NCBI RefSeq assembly: GCF_010723305.1
Contig: NZ_BLKW01000004.1
Span: forward strand, 248,001 to 312,000
Direction: 5' to 3'
Source: Mycobacterium botniense
GTDB taxonomy: Bacteria > Actinomycetota > Actinomycetes > Mycobacteriales > Mycobacteriaceae
DNA: 64,000 bases
Shown: one piece after another, positions 20,716 to 30,103 of the stretch
How positions within the stretch are numbered: the stretch's first letter is position 1
How the letters are laid out: every line of letters starts with the position of its first letter
Notes under the pieces: generated by a model
What the model saw: the letters and a program-made list of their open reading frames with translations, nothing else
The model's database searches: none
What the model was told of the DNA's origin: nothing
Position numbers and translations under genes: made by a program

Positions 20716-22119
20716 TTGGCCGTACGCGGTGGCGGTTCCGCAGATCTGCTAGTGATCTTCGGGATTACCGGAGACCTGGCCCGCAAGATGACATTTCGGG
20801 CGTTGTACCGCCTGGAACGCCGCCGACTGCTGAAATGCCCGATCCTGGGTGTGGCCAGTGATGAGATAAGCCTCGAGGCGCTGGTCAACCGGGCGCGTGA
20901 GGCGATCCGTGCATCCGGTGAGGTGTTCGATGAGCGCGTGTTCGCCCGGCTGGCCAAGCGGCTGTCCTATCTGCACGGTGATGTCACCGACGAGGCACTC
21001 TACCTTTCACTTGCTGAACAGATCGGCTCCGACCGCTGCTGTCTGTACTACCTGGAAATGCCGCCGGCGCTGTTCGCCCCGATCGTGGAGAACCTGGGCA
21101 AGGCGGGCTTGTTGGAGCGCTCACGCGTCGCAGTGGAAAAACCTTTCGGCCACGATCTGGCTTCCGCGCGGGAGCTCAACAGCCGACTGCGCGCGGTGCT
21201 GAGCGAGGAGCAGATCCTGCGGGTGGATCATTTCCTGGGCAAGCAGCCGGTTGTCGAGCTGGAGTATTTGCGGTTTGCCAACCAGGCGCTGGTGGAGTTG
21301 TGGGACCGCCAGAGTATCTCGGAGATCCACATCACGATGGCCGAGGATTTCGGTGTCGATGACCGGGGCACGTTCTACGACGCAGTGGGCGCGCTGCGTG
21401 ACGTGGTGCAAAACCACTTGTTGCAGGTGCTGGCCCTGGTGGCGATGGAGCCGCCGGTGGGTCCGAGCGCAGACGATCTCAACGATAAAAAGGCGGAGGT
21501 TTTCCGGGCGATGCCCGCGATGGATCCGGCGCGGTATGTGCGGGGCCAGTATCGGGGTTACACCGAGGTGCCGGGGGTGGCGGCCGATTCGCAAACCGAG
21601 ACCTTTGTGGCGCTGCGGACAGAAATCGACAACTGGCGCTGGGTGGGTGTGCCGATCTTCTTGCGTGCGGGCAAGGCGCTGCCGGTGAAGGTAACCGAGG
21701 TCAGGTTGTTTTTGCATCGCACCCCGGCGTTGGCGTTCCTGCCCAGCCCCACTCGGGTGGCGCCCAACCAACTTGTGCTGCGCATCGACCCCGATCCGGG
21801 AATGCGCCTGCAATTGTCGGCCCGGGGCAGCCGCTCGTGGCAGGACGTGCATCTGGACTCCTCGTTCGCCGAGGATCTCGGCGAACCCGTGCGCCCTTAT
21901 GAGCGTCTGCTGCACGCCGGGTTGATCGGCGACCACCAGCTTTTCGCCCGTGAAGACAGTATCGAGGAGACCTGGCGGATCGTGCAGCCACTGCTGGACA
22001 GGCCCGGTCAGGTGCACCCCTACGAACCCGGTTCGTGGGGGCCGCAGGCCGCCCAGTCACTGCAGCGTGACCACCACGGCTGGCGCGAGCCATGGCTGCC
22101 GAAGAGCAAACGGAGCTGA
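20716..22119 (+). CDS. zwf: Glucose-6-phosphate dehydrogenase
   Basis: This 467-aa enzyme oxidises glucose-6-phosphate in the oxidative pentose phosphate pathway. The cofactor motif is VIFGITGDLARKM, the substrate/catalytic motif RVDHFLGKQPV, with EKPFGHDLASA before it. TTG 20716 is chosen as start: GGAGGT sits six bases upstream and the length then matches Rv1121 (about 466 aa). The open frame upstream to 20569 is not supported. It is followed by the 6-phosphogluconate dehydrogenase gene after 25 bp, an operon covering two consecutive oxidative steps. Confidence 0.95.
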   Translation: MAVRGGGSADLLVIFGITGDLARKMTFRALYRLERRRLLKCPILGVASDEISLEALVNRAREAIRASGEVFDERVFARLAKRLSYLHGDVTDEALYLSLAEQIGSDRCCLYYLEMPPALFAPIVENLGKAGLLERSRVAVEKPFGHDLASARELNSRLRAVLSEEQILRVDHFLGKQPVVELEYLRFANQALVELWDRQSISEIHITMAEDFGVDDRGTFYDAVGALRDVVQNHLLQVLALVAMEPPVGPSADDLNDKKAEVFRAMPAMDPARYVRGQYRGYTEVPGVAADSQTETFVALRTEIDNWRWVGVPIFLRAGKALPVKVTEVRLFLHRTPALAFLPSPTRVAPNQLVLRIDPDPGMRLQLSARGSRSWQDVHLDSSFAEDLGEPVRPYERLLHAGLIGDHQLFAREDSIEETWRIVQPLLDRPGQVHPYEPGSWGPQAAQSLQRDHHGWREPWLPKSKRS

Positions 22120-22144
22120 AAGTTCACCGAGAATTGGGGAGAAA

Positions 22145-23173
22145 ATGCAGCTAGGAATGATCGGGTTGGGGCGGATGGGCGCGAACATTGTTCGGCGGGT
22201 GGTCAAAGACGGGCACCAGTGCGTGGTCTACGACCACAATCCTGACGCGGTCAAGGCGCTGGCGGGCGAGGACAACATCACCGGGGTGTCATCGCTCGCG
22301 GAGCTCGCCGAAAAACTCGCCCCCCCGCGACTGGTGTGGGTGATGGTGCCCGCGGGGGACATCACCACCGAGGTGATCACGCAGCTGGCCACCACACTGG
22401 CAGCGGGCGATGTCGTCATCGACGGCGGAAACTCCTACTACCGTGATGACATCCGGCATGCACAGATTCTCGCTGACAAGGGGATTCGTCTGCTGGACTG
22501 CGGCACCAGCGGCGGTGTGTGGGGCCGGGAGCGCGGCTACTGCCTGATGATCGGCGGCGACGCCGACGCGTTCGCGCACGCCGAGCCGATTTTCGCCACC
22601 GTCGCCCCGGGGGTGGATGCGGCGCCGCGCACCCCCGGCCGGCACGGCGAGGTCGCGCAATCGGAGAAGGGCTATCTGCACTGCGGCCCATCCGGGGCGG
22701 GACACTTCGTCAAAATGGTGCACAACGGTATCGAGTACGGGATGATGGCTTCGCTCGCCGAAGGGCTGAACATCTTGCGCAACGCGGACATTGGAACCCG
22801 CATCGAAAAGGGCAAGGGTGACGCCGAAACCGCACCGCTGGCCAATCCGGAGTTCTACCAATACACCATCGACATCCCCGAGGTCGCCGAGGTGTGGCGC
22901 CGCGGCAGTGTGATCGGTTCCTGGCTGCTGGACCTGACGGCGATTGCCCTGCACCAATCGCCGGAGCTGAGCGACTTCGCCGGGCGGGTCTCCGACTCCG
23001 GGGAGGGCCGATGGACCTCTATCGCCGCGATCGACGAAGGCGTACCCGCGCCGGTGTTGACGTCGGCGCTGTACTCGCGTTTCGCGTCGCGTCGTCTCGA
23101 CGAGTTCGCCGACAAAGCACTGTCAGCAATGCGCAAACAATTCGGCGGCCACGATGAGAAACCGGGTGAGTAG
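22145..23173 (+). CDS. gnd2: 6-phosphogluconate dehydrogenase, decarboxylating (YqeC/GntZ type)
   Basis: This 342-aa enzyme converts 6-phosphogluconate to ribulose-5-phosphate and CO2. The nucleotide motif GLGRMGANIVRRV opens the protein; DGGNSYYRDD, CGTSGGVWG and GHFVKMVHNGIEYGMM are the substrate and catalytic motifs. Its length of about 340 aa is that of the short, NAD-preferring class. ATG 22145 follows GGGGAGAAA; the longer open frame from 21950 overlaps zwf and is rejected. Corresponds to Rv1122. Confidence 0.95.
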   Translation: MQLGMIGLGRMGANIVRRVVKDGHQCVVYDHNPDAVKALAGEDNITGVSSLAELAEKLAPPRLVWVMVPAGDITTEVITQLATTLAAGDVVIDGGNSYYRDDIRHAQILADKGIRLLDCGTSGGVWGRERGYCLMIGGDADAFAHAEPIFATVAPGVDAAPRTPGRHGEVAQSEKGYLHCGPSGAGHFVKMVHNGIEYGMMASLAEGLNILRNADIGTRIEKGKGDAETAPLANPEFYQYTIDIPEVAEVWRRGSVIGSWLLDLTAIALHQSPELSDFAGRVSDSGEGRWTSIAAIDEGVPAPVLTSALYSRFASRRLDEFADKALSAMRKQFGGHDEKPGE

Positions 23174-23233
23174 CGCGGTCGAATGACCCGTTGTGTCATG
23201 GGTTTCCGAAAAATGCATTGTTCAACTGCTGTG

Positions 23234-24103
23234 TCACGGTGACCGCTTGACGAAGGCAGCGACCGCTTCGCTGAACGCGTCGTTGTCGTCACCGGCCGCC
23301 GTATGCCCGGCATCGGAGAGTTCGACGAATTCCGCGGTGGGCACTTTGGCCAGGAAATCGCGAACACCTTGGGGGCTGACCACGTCAGAAAGCTTGCCGC
23401 GGATCAGGAGGATCGGGATCTTCAGATTGATGGCCGCCTGCTCGAGCTTCTCGGTGCGCAGTGTGGGGTCGTCTCCGGGTTTGGTCATGAACGCCGGATC
23501 CCAGTGCCAATACCAGCGGCCATCGCGCAGGCGCAGATTCTTTTTCAGCCCTTCCGGACTGCGCGGCCTTCTGCGGTGCGGCAGGTATGCGGCGACGGCG
23601 TCGGCGGCCTGCTCGAGTGAATCGAAACCATGCAGATGGTTGAACATGAATTCGCGGATACGGGCGCTGCCGCTCTTCTCGAACCGCGGCACCACGTCGA
23701 CCAGCACGAGTTTTGTCACCCGGTCCGGCCCGGCCCGGTCGGCAGCGAGAATGCCAGTGAGCCCGCCCATACTGGCCCCGATCAGCACCACCGGCCGGCC
23801 AATGGCGTCGAGGACATGCATGACGTCGGCGGTCAAGGTTTCAATGGCGTAGTCGGCACCGGGCGCGCGATCGCTGTCACCGTGTCCCCGGGCGTCGAGT
23901 GCGATGACGTGAAAACCCTCGTCGGCCAGTATTTGGCCGGTGTTCTTCCAGGAGAATCGGTTCTGGCCGCCGCCGTGCAGCATCAGTATGCTTGGCCGCT
24001 CAGCCGCTGAGCCTGAGCCGCGGTTCCACTCGTCGGCGACGAGAGTAATCCCGCCGACACCAGAAAATTCGACGGTCTGCGGTGTGCTGCTCCGGGTGCT
24101 CAC
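23234..24103 (-). CDS. bpoB: Alpha/beta hydrolase, annotated as non-haem peroxidase (bpoB-like)
   Basis: This 289-aa protein has the alpha/beta hydrolase plan: oxyanion HGGGQNRFSW, DARGHGDSDR, nucleophile Ser in GASMGG, an acid in RGKLSDVVSP and His in SDAGHTAAGDD. The bpoB name (Rv1123c) comes from similarity to cofactor-free haloperoxidases; natural activity is more likely ester or carbon-carbon hydrolysis. GTG 24103 is chosen, six bases after GAGAGGA; the frame upstream of it is an unrelated recombinase relic. Confidence 0.85.
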   Translation of the reverse strand: MSTRSSTPQTVEFSGVGGITLVADEWNRGSGSAAERPSILMLHGGGQNRFSWKNTGQILADEGFHVIALDARGHGDSDRAPGADYAIETLTADVMHVLDAIGRPVVLIGASMGGLTGILAADRAGPDRVTKLVLVDVVPRFEKSGSARIREFMFNHLHGFDSLEQAADAVAAYLPHRRRPRSPEGLKKNLRLRDGRWYWHWDPAFMTKPGDDPTLRTEKLEQAAINLKIPILLIRGKLSDVVSPQGVRDFLAKVPTAEFVELSDAGHTAAGDDNDAFSEAVAAFVKRSP

Positions 24104-24149
24104 GAATGTCCTCTCGGTTGCTACCCGCCTGACGTTACCGATAGCGGAT

Positions 24150-24443
24150 CCTGCCCGGGCAGGGACCCGATCGGGCCGGCTCCTGCTCACCGTGGCGCGC
24201 GCGTTGAGGATCTCGGTCATATCGCGCACCGGGTCGTCATCGACCTCCGCCGAGCCCACCGCCACCAGCACACGGCCCTGCGCGGCCAGTGCCGCTTCGA
24301 CATACCGCGCCGAGCGGCTCCTCATCGACGAGAATCAGCCCGCCCACATGCTGCGCCGGAACCGGCAACAACCCGGCCCGAAACCAGCGATACGCGGTCA
24401 CCCGCGCAACACCGTTGCGCTCAGCCCACACCGCCAGATTCAT
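24150..24443 (-). pseudogene. IS607-family serine recombinase (TnpA) relic
   Basis: Two pieces of an IS607-type TnpA lie next to each other on the minus strand in different frames. The first (from ATG 24443) encodes the MerR-like DNA-binding start MNLAVWAERNGVARVTAYRW followed by PVPAQHVGGLILVDEE. The second, one frame away and ending near 24150, encodes the conserved tail of the recombinase, EAALAAQGR then SAEVDDDPVRDMTEIL. The whole catalytic domain between them, including the active serine, is missing, so the copy is dead. No tnpB partner or terminal repeats were seen. Assignment is from recalled family sequence. Confidence 0.75.
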
Positions 24444-24625
24444 ACACCTGTTTCTGCAGCACACCACCGACAGCTACCGGCCACTCACCCCACAACAGCT
24501 GGCAGCCCTCAGCTGTGGTCGCGGTCGTGGGTGTCAAGTGATGCCGGGGCAGGTTAGGTTTGACGCCACGGGTACGGGTACCCCTCATCGGTCGAATTGT
24601 CCCGATGCGCCAACGAGGAGCCAAC

Positions 24626-25267
24626 ATGGCAGACGACGCCGCGACCCCGCGCCCGCAGGACACCGTTTCGGCGGCGGGCGCCTCGCCGCAGCGGGATGTG
24701 GATGAGCCGGCCGGCGACGGCGCTGAAGGGCAGCAAGCCGGCGCGGCCGGGCACAGTCCGCCGCCGGCCCCTGCCCGGCGCTTGATCCCGGTTGACCGGT
24801 GGGCGCTGGCGGCCGGGCTGGTATTTGTGGCAGCGCTGGCCGGGCTGGCCGGCTGGCTCGGTTGCCGCGCCTACGAAGGACACACTGCCGCGGCGAACCG
24901 TGACCTGTTCGTCCAGGCGGCGCGCCAGTGCGCGGTAAATCTCAGCACGGTCGACTATGAGCATGCCGACGCCGATGTGCAGCGCATCCTCGGCTTGGCG
25001 ACCGGCACCTTTTACGAAAACTTCTCCCGCCGGTCACAAGCCTTCATCGACAATCTCAGGCAATCGCGGTCGAAACTGGTGGGCACCGTCGCCGAGGCCG
25101 GTCTGGAATCCGAGGCTGGCGACGAGGGCCACGTGCTTGTCGCGGTGACGGTGCAGCCGGTGGACGCCAAGACCGGCCAGGAGCAGCCGCAGGCGTGGCG
25201 GATGCGGATCACGGTGAAGAAGGTGGGCGGCGCAGCCAAGGTTTCTCACGTCGCGTTCGTATCATGA
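24626..25267 (+). CDS. Mce-associated membrane protein
   Basis: This 213-aa protein has a Pro/Ala/Gly-rich cytoplasmic N-terminus, one membrane helix (about residues 60-85: RWALAAGLVFVAALAGLAGW) and a periplasmic domain starting ARQCAVNLSTVDYEHADADV, which is the hallmark of Mce-associated (Mas/DUF-type) proteins. Homologues stabilise Mce lipid importers, but many genomes carry orphan pairs such as Rv1362c/Rv1363c. ATG 24626 is preferred because GAGGAG precedes it. It overlaps the next gene in an ATGA junction. Confidence 0.82.
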   Translation: MADDAATPRPQDTVSAAGASPQRDVDEPAGDGAEGQQAGAAGHSPPPAPARRLIPVDRWALAAGLVFVAALAGLAGWLGCRAYEGHTAAANRDLFVQAARQCAVNLSTVDYEHADADVQRILGLATGTFYENFSRRSQAFIDNLRQSRSKLVGTVAEAGLESEAGDEGHVLVAVTVQPVDAKTGQEQPQAWRMRITVKKVGGAAKVSHVAFVS

Positions 25268-25830
25268 CGAAGCAGCCGCACACCGGCCACGCCGGCACCA
25301 ATGACGAGAACGCCGCGACGCAACGGACAACCGCGGCCCGGCGACGCGTCAACTGGGCGCACCTGGTGGTCTCCGCTGTGCTTCCCGGCCTGGCGCTGTT
25401 GCTCGCGGTGGTGGCAGGCGTGCTGAAGTGGGCGGATTCATCGATCCGGGAGGCCGACCTGGCCCGTCTCGAATCTGTCGCGGCCGCAAGGCAAACCACC
25501 AACGCCTTGCTGTCGTTTCGGTCCGACACCGTCGATAGGGATGTGGCAGCCGCACGCGACCGGTTGACCGGCGGCTTTCGCGAAACGTACACACAGGTGA
25601 CTCAGGATGTGCTGATACCCAACGCGAAAGAAAAGCACATCTCCGCGGTTGCCGGGATCCCCGCAGCCGCTGCAGTGTCGGCGACCGAAAACCACGCCGT
25701 GGTACTGGTCTTCGTCGACCAGACCGTCATTGCGGGCACTTCCCCGCCGGCTCACGCCACCTCCAGCGTGCGGGTGACCCTCGACAAGGTCGGTGGACGT
25801 TGGCTGGTCTCCGGATTCGATCAGCTTTAG
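25264..25830 (+). CDS. Mce-associated membrane protein, second of pair
   Basis: This 188-aa partner has one membrane helix (LVVSAVLPGLALLLAVVAG) and an external domain with TTNALLSFRSDTVDRDVAAA, FRETYTQVTQDVLIPNAKEK and a final LDKVGGRWLVSGFDQL, matching Mce-associated proteins. The ATG overlaps the stop of the upstream member (ATGA), so the two are co-translated. No mce or yrbE gene is present in the window, so the transporter they might serve is elsewhere or absent. Confidence 0.82.
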   Translation: MTKQPHTGHAGTNDENAATQRTTAARRRVNWAHLVVSAVLPGLALLLAVVAGVLKWADSSIREADLARLESVAAARQTTNALLSFRSDTVDRDVAAARDRLTGGFRETYTQVTQDVLIPNAKEKHISAVAGIPAAAAVSATENHAVVLVFVDQTVIAGTSPPAHATSSVRVTLDKVGGRWLVSGFDQL

Positions 25831-25922
25831 GTGGGACGTGAGCGCCGCTGATGCCGTTGGCCGGCTCGGGCGCCCGGGGATGGCGCCTAAGCCGGGTAAT
25901 ACTCGTCGTGGAGGACCACGCG

Positions 25923-26828
25923 ATGACTGAACCACGCTGGCTTGACGTGCAGACCCCGGTGGTGGATGTGAAGGCGTTGACATGGGGGGCCCCCAACGCC
26001 CCGATGGCGCTATGTTTGCACGGTTTTCCCGATACAGCATACGGATGGCGCAAGTTCGCACCACGGCTGGCCGAGGCCGGCTGGCGGGTAGTCGCACCGT
26101 TCATGCGTGGCTATGCGCCGTCCTCGATCCCCGCTGACGGCAGTTATCACATCGGGGCGCTGATGGATGATGCGTTGCGTGTGCGGTCGGCGGCCGCGGG
26201 TACGGCTCGCGATGTGGTGATAGGCCACGACTGGGGCGCGATCGCCGCCACCGGATTGGCCGCGATGCCGGACAGCCCGTTCGCCAGGGCGGTGATCATG
26301 TCTGTGCCACCGGCGGCGGCGTTCCGTCCCCTCAGCCGGGTGCCCGACCGTGGCCGGCTGATCGGGCAGCTACCGCATCAGTTCCTGCGCAGCTGGTATA
26401 TCGCCTATTTCCAATTGCCTTGGCTGCCGGAGCGTTCTGCTTCCTGGGTGCCGCCGCTGCTGTGGAAACGATGGTCGCCCGCTTACGACGCTGAGGAGGA
26501 TCTGCGCCACGTCGACGCTGCGATAGGGGCACCGGCGGGTTGGCGGGCCGCGCTCGGACCCTACCGTGCCACCATTCGCAACACCCGACCTCCGGCACAC
26601 TATGCCGAACTCCACCGGTACTGGACTCAGCCACCCCGGCTACCGACGCTCTATCTGCACGGTCGCGACGACGGTTGCGCTGCACCAGCTTTCGTTCGCT
26701 GGGCGGAAAAGGCGCTGCCCGAGGGCAGTGCGGCGACCATCGTTGAGAATGCCGGGCATTTCCTGCAGCTCGAACAGCCCGAAAAGGTCGCCGAGTTAGT
26801 GCTGGCGTTCATCGGCCCGGTGTCCTGA
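25923..26828 (+). CDS. ephC: Epoxide hydrolase-like alpha/beta hydrolase
   Basis: This 301-aa protein has the epoxide hydrolase signature set: oxyanion HGFPDTAYGW, nucleophile Asp in GHDWGAIAA, an acid in HGRDDGCAAP and His in NAGHFLQLEQPE. It would open an epoxide through an Asp ester. ATG 25923 is preferred because GGAGG lies eight bases upstream. Position matches Rv1124 (ephC). Substrate unknown. Confidence 0.88.
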   Translation: MTEPRWLDVQTPVVDVKALTWGAPNAPMALCLHGFPDTAYGWRKFAPRLAEAGWRVVAPFMRGYAPSSIPADGSYHIGALMDDALRVRSAAAGTARDVVIGHDWGAIAATGLAAMPDSPFARAVIMSVPPAAAFRPLSRVPDRGRLIGQLPHQFLRSWYIAYFQLPWLPERSASWVPPLLWKRWSPAYDAEEDLRHVDAAIGAPAGWRAALGPYRATIRNTRPPAHYAELHRYWTQPPRLPTLYLHGRDDGCAAPAFVRWAEKALPEGSAATIVENAGHFLQLEQPEKVAELVLAFIGPVS

Positions 26829-27375
26829 GAGCCGTGGATGCCGCGCCGGTCAACCTTGGCCCGGCGGCTGCCGTGACAACGCGCGGGATCGCCGCCGTCG
26901 GGCCTGCGCCGGCAGCCGAGGTCCCTATGGCTAAACCTGTTCTGTCACATGCACATAACCACTTCGGCAATGTGGTCATAGGGCTGTACCCGCAACTTCA
27001 GCTAGGGACTCGTGTCGAGCCGATCGGCGCAGAATTGGCCGATGCCCACCGGCGATTCGGGCATCCAGCCGGGCCCCTCCGCCGACCAGGCTTTTGCTTC
27101 AGTAGCCGCCCCGCTCCTGCGTTGGGGGTGGCCCGGTTCACCGGCGAGGCGAAACCGTTGCCGGTCACCGGCAACACGGTGGTGTCCAGCCTGCGCCGCG
27201 GTGCAGCGGACCTGCGTTTCGGCGATGCGCCGGTAATACCCACGGCGGATACCCCGCGTTCTCACCATCAATGGGGCTGACCCACGGTGTGCGCGGTATC
27301 GGTGACACCGTCCTGCCGAGTCGGCGGTCGGCGATAACGACGGTTACCTGCAACGGCTGGACGCCACCCTTGAAA
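26829..27375. other. Region without a convincing gene (Rv1125 position)
   Basis: An open frame at 26834-27280 (plus, 148 codons) has no ribosome site, no recognisable domain and an uneven composition, and I do not call it a gene. H37Rv has a larger hypothetical gene (Rv1125) in this interval, from memory, so this may be what remains after decay. Confidence 0.4.
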
Positions 27376-27981
27376 TTACTGCGCGTGACCGGCGCTGGCT
27401 TCGTCTTCCCGCGTCAGTCCGGTGACGAGGATCAGTTCCTCATGCAGTTCGAACCACACGGTGTGGTAGGAGTCGATCATGGGTCGCGTCAACCAGACCG
27501 TTTCACCGGAGTTGATCTTGTCCAGCGCGCGTTGCAACTTCACGGCGTAGACACCCAGCCGTGGCACGTGCCCCGCGGCGGCCGCGATGATCGCCATGGC
27601 ACGCTGGTGTAGGTCGTTGAGTCGGTTAAGGACTGCTGCGTCGTAGTCGGAGTCGTCGTGCGTGTTGGGTTCACCGGCTTTAAGTTGCCAATCAGTGGCA
27701 ACTGCCTTGAAATCGGCATTCACCGGCCGGAATTCGTCGTAGACGGCGGCCAGGGCGGTGGCGTCGACGCCGGTGCGCTCCTCGTCCAGCAACTCGGACA
27801 GTCGCGCGCGCCCCCGGTCGGTGAGCTTCAACACGGCACCACCGACCATCAGGCCCGAGGCAATCAGCTGCTCGACTGTCTCGGCGACGCCGGCGGCATC
27901 CTCCACTAAGGTCGCAGCTAGTTCGGTAAACGTAACCCGGCCTTTCAGCCGGACCGCCTGCAACACAGTCAATTCACTCAT
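27376..27981 (-). CDS. Conserved helix-turn-helix-like protein (Rv1126c-like)
   Basis: This 201-aa protein starts with a winged-helix-like region (LQAVRLKGRVTFTELAATLV, then VEQLIASGLMVGGAVLKLTD) followed by a helical domain with RLNDLHQRAMAIIAAAA and a conserved SGETVWLTRPMIDSYHTVWF block. It overlaps the end of ppdK by eight bases on the same strand, so both are co-expressed; pairing with PpdK is conserved in mycobacteria. A regulatory or PpdK-partner role is possible but not shown by the sequence. Confidence 0.78.
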   Translation of the reverse strand: MSELTVLQAVRLKGRVTFTELAATLVEDAAGVAETVEQLIASGLMVGGAVLKLTDRGRARLSELLDEERTGVDATALAAVYDEFRPVNADFKAVATDWQLKAGEPNTHDDSDYDAAVLNRLNDLHQRAMAIIAAAAGHVPRLGVYAVKLQRALDKINSGETVWLTRPMIDSYHTVWFELHEELILVTGLTREDEASAGHAQ

Positions 27982-29674
27982 CGCGTCGCGAACGCGTGGG
28001 CTCAGAGCCGTACTCGGACTCGCTGGGTTTACCGTGACCGGCTACCCGCAACGCCGTCAACATGGTGACAAGCGGGGTGGGCGATACCACGTCGGCATGT
28101 CCGGCTGCCATCGCCGTGCGCACCGCAGCGTCGGAATCGTCATCCAGCCGCGGGTAGTCACCATCGGGGTGCGCCCGCAACGGGCTGATCCGGCGCGCGA
28201 TGTCGGCCAATTCGCCGAGTTCGGGTGAGTCAGTCTCCGACCACGCGGAGAGATCCAGAACGCCGCCGAGAACTTCGCCTTCGGTGCCGTCGACGGTGAT
28301 CTGTTTGCCGGCCAGCGCTGCAGCGGTCCCGTGGCCACAGCCGACGACAGCTACCCGACCGAATTCGCGGCTGATCACTGCCGCATGGCAGGAGGCGCCG
28401 CCAACCTCGGTGACGATGCCGCGCGCTGCGAGCATGCCGGGAACGTCGTCGGGTGTGGTGTAGGTGCGGACCAGGATGACCGATTCGCCACGGTCGGCCG
28501 CCTGCACCGCTTCCTCGACATCGGTATAGGCCCGGCCCGATACCACCCCGGGACATGCCGGCAGCCCTTTGGCTAAAAGTGGCGCCGCTAGCCGTGTTTG
28601 CGGTTGCAGCGACGGGCGCAGCAGTGTCTCGATATTGGCTTGGCTCACTCGCTGCAGCGTTTCGGTGTCGTCGATGAGTCCCTCCCGACGCAACTGCAGG
28701 GCAAAATGCACCGCCGCCCGGGGTGACCGTTCGGCGTCGCGCGTCTGCAGCAGCCACAGGGCACCGTGTTGGACCGTGAACTCGATTTGTTGCACGTCTG
28801 AACAGAGGTGTTCCAGGCTGCGCGCAGCAGCCATCAGTTCGGCGTACACAGAAGGTTGGTCGTGCCTGAGGGTCACGATCGGCTGGACGTCGACTGTGCC
28901 CGACACGACGTCATCACCTTGGCCGCCCGATAACCAGTCGCCGAACGGCTCGTTGGCGCCGGTGATCGGGTTGCGTGAAAACACCACCCCGGAGCCGGAA
29001 TTGGCACCCATGTTCCCGAAAACCATCGCCTGGACCACCACAGCGGTGCCGCTGCGATCATCGAGGCCGTGGTGGGTGCGGTAGGCGATGGCCCTGGGAG
29101 CGTTCCAGGAGGCGAACACGGCCTGTATGGCACCGCGCAGCTGGGCGTACGGATCAGCCGAAGGTATGCCGCCACCGACAGCACGACGATAGCCACGGAG
29201 GAACCGCTGGCGGATGTCGCGGGCGAACGCGGGAGTGCTCGACTCGGCCAGGGCGTGCTCGACCGCGTCGTTTACACCCAGATTCAGCACCGTGTCCATC
29301 ATGCCCGGCATCGATCGGGCGGCACCGGAGCGCACGCTGACTAGTAAGGGACGCGGTCCCCGGCCAAACGTGCGCGCGGTTTCGGCCTCCAGCCGGCTCA
29401 TGTGGGCCAGCACGTCATCCCAGATCGCGTTGATCGTCGCTTCAGGTTGGACCAGATATTGAGCGCCGACCTCGGTGGTGATGCAAAACGCCGGCGGCAC
29501 CGGCAATCTGTGGCGGCGCATCATGTCGATACTGTGGCCTTTGGTGCCCACAATATCCGCCGGCTGGTTTGCGCCGCCGTCCAACAGCACGACTGTGGGT
29601 GCAGTCCGGCGGCTCGCCGACCGTGTGCTCGACGTGCGGTGGTGCGCACCGTTCCCCGGTACGACACGAGTCAT
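27974..29674 (-). CDS. ppdK: PpdK-like protein lacking the PEP/pyruvate barrel
   Basis: This 566-aa protein has the ATP-grasp domain of pyruvate phosphate dikinase (GTKGHSIDMMRRHRLPVPPA, SVRSGAARSMPGMMDTVLNL, FGNMGANSGSGVVFSRNP, QIEFTVQHGALWLLQTRD) and the phosphohistidine swivel domain (GGASCHAAVISREFG). It ends about 130 residues after that, whereas a full dikinase of about 880 aa continues with a TIM barrel that binds PEP and pyruvate. The phosphoryl acceptor must therefore be another protein or molecule. Rv1127c is also short. About 30 extra residues precede the usual N-terminus. ATG 29674 follows GAGGA. Confidence 0.87.
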   Translation of the reverse strand: MTRVVPGNGAHHRTSSTRSASRRTAPTVVLLDGGANQPADIVGTKGHSIDMMRRHRLPVPPAFCITTEVGAQYLVQPEATINAIWDDVLAHMSRLEAETARTFGRGPRPLLVSVRSGAARSMPGMMDTVLNLGVNDAVEHALAESSTPAFARDIRQRFLRGYRRAVGGGIPSADPYAQLRGAIQAVFASWNAPRAIAYRTHHGLDDRSGTAVVVQAMVFGNMGANSGSGVVFSRNPITGANEPFGDWLSGGQGDDVVSGTVDVQPIVTLRHDQPSVYAELMAAARSLEHLCSDVQQIEFTVQHGALWLLQTRDAERSPRAAVHFALQLRREGLIDDTETLQRVSQANIETLLRPSLQPQTRLAAPLLAKGLPACPGVVSGRAYTDVEEAVQAADRGESVILVRTYTTPDDVPGMLAARGIVTEVGGASCHAAVISREFGRVAVVGCGHGTAAALAGKQITVDGTEGEVLGGVLDLSAWSETDSPELGELADIARRISPLRAHPDGDYPRLDDDSDAAVRTAMAAGHADVVSPTPLVTMLTALRVAGHGKPSESEYGSEPTRSRRDE

Positions 29675-30103
29675 GCTGATAATCCTCGTCGCTTAATACC
29701 TGTGTCGGGCCCTCTCCACCCGCTCGGCAGACACGAAACACCGGCTGTGGTGCCCACACCCGGGTGGGCCGCCCCGCAGGACGGGCCGTGGCGGAAGCCG
29801 AAGCGTGGTGCCCAGCTCGCGACACAGCTCCAGGTGGGTCCAGAGTAGTTGGGTATCGCTGCAGCGGCCCGAGCAGGGTGCGGTCGGCGGCGTCACCGGT
29901 GTCGACGCCGAGGTGACGACTCGCCGGTCGCCGGTTCGGTCCTGCGGTAGCCGCTTCGCCCGGTTTGCTGTGCCGCTGCGGCGCAAAGGGCGACGCTCAA
30001 CCCGGCTTGCCGCAGCGAGGCCGATGAACACGGCGCCCACACATCACACCGGTAAACCAACCCGTCCGGCGACATTGTTGCCACCTGAACTACCTTTGAA
30101 ACT
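29675..30103. other. Intergenic, no convincing gene; DoxX promoter at its end
   Basis: These 429 bp between ppdK and the DoxX gene (divergent) contain overlapping low-quality frames only. TACCTT at 30091-30096 lies seven bases before the DoxX ATG and is a probable leaderless promoter. H37Rv carries Rv1128c-Rv1132 near here, from memory; none is recognisable. Confidence 0.45.

Noticed and set aside
26834..27280. 148-codon plus-strand frame after ephC
   Set aside because: No ribosome site, no domain, irregular composition; kept as a gene-free region.
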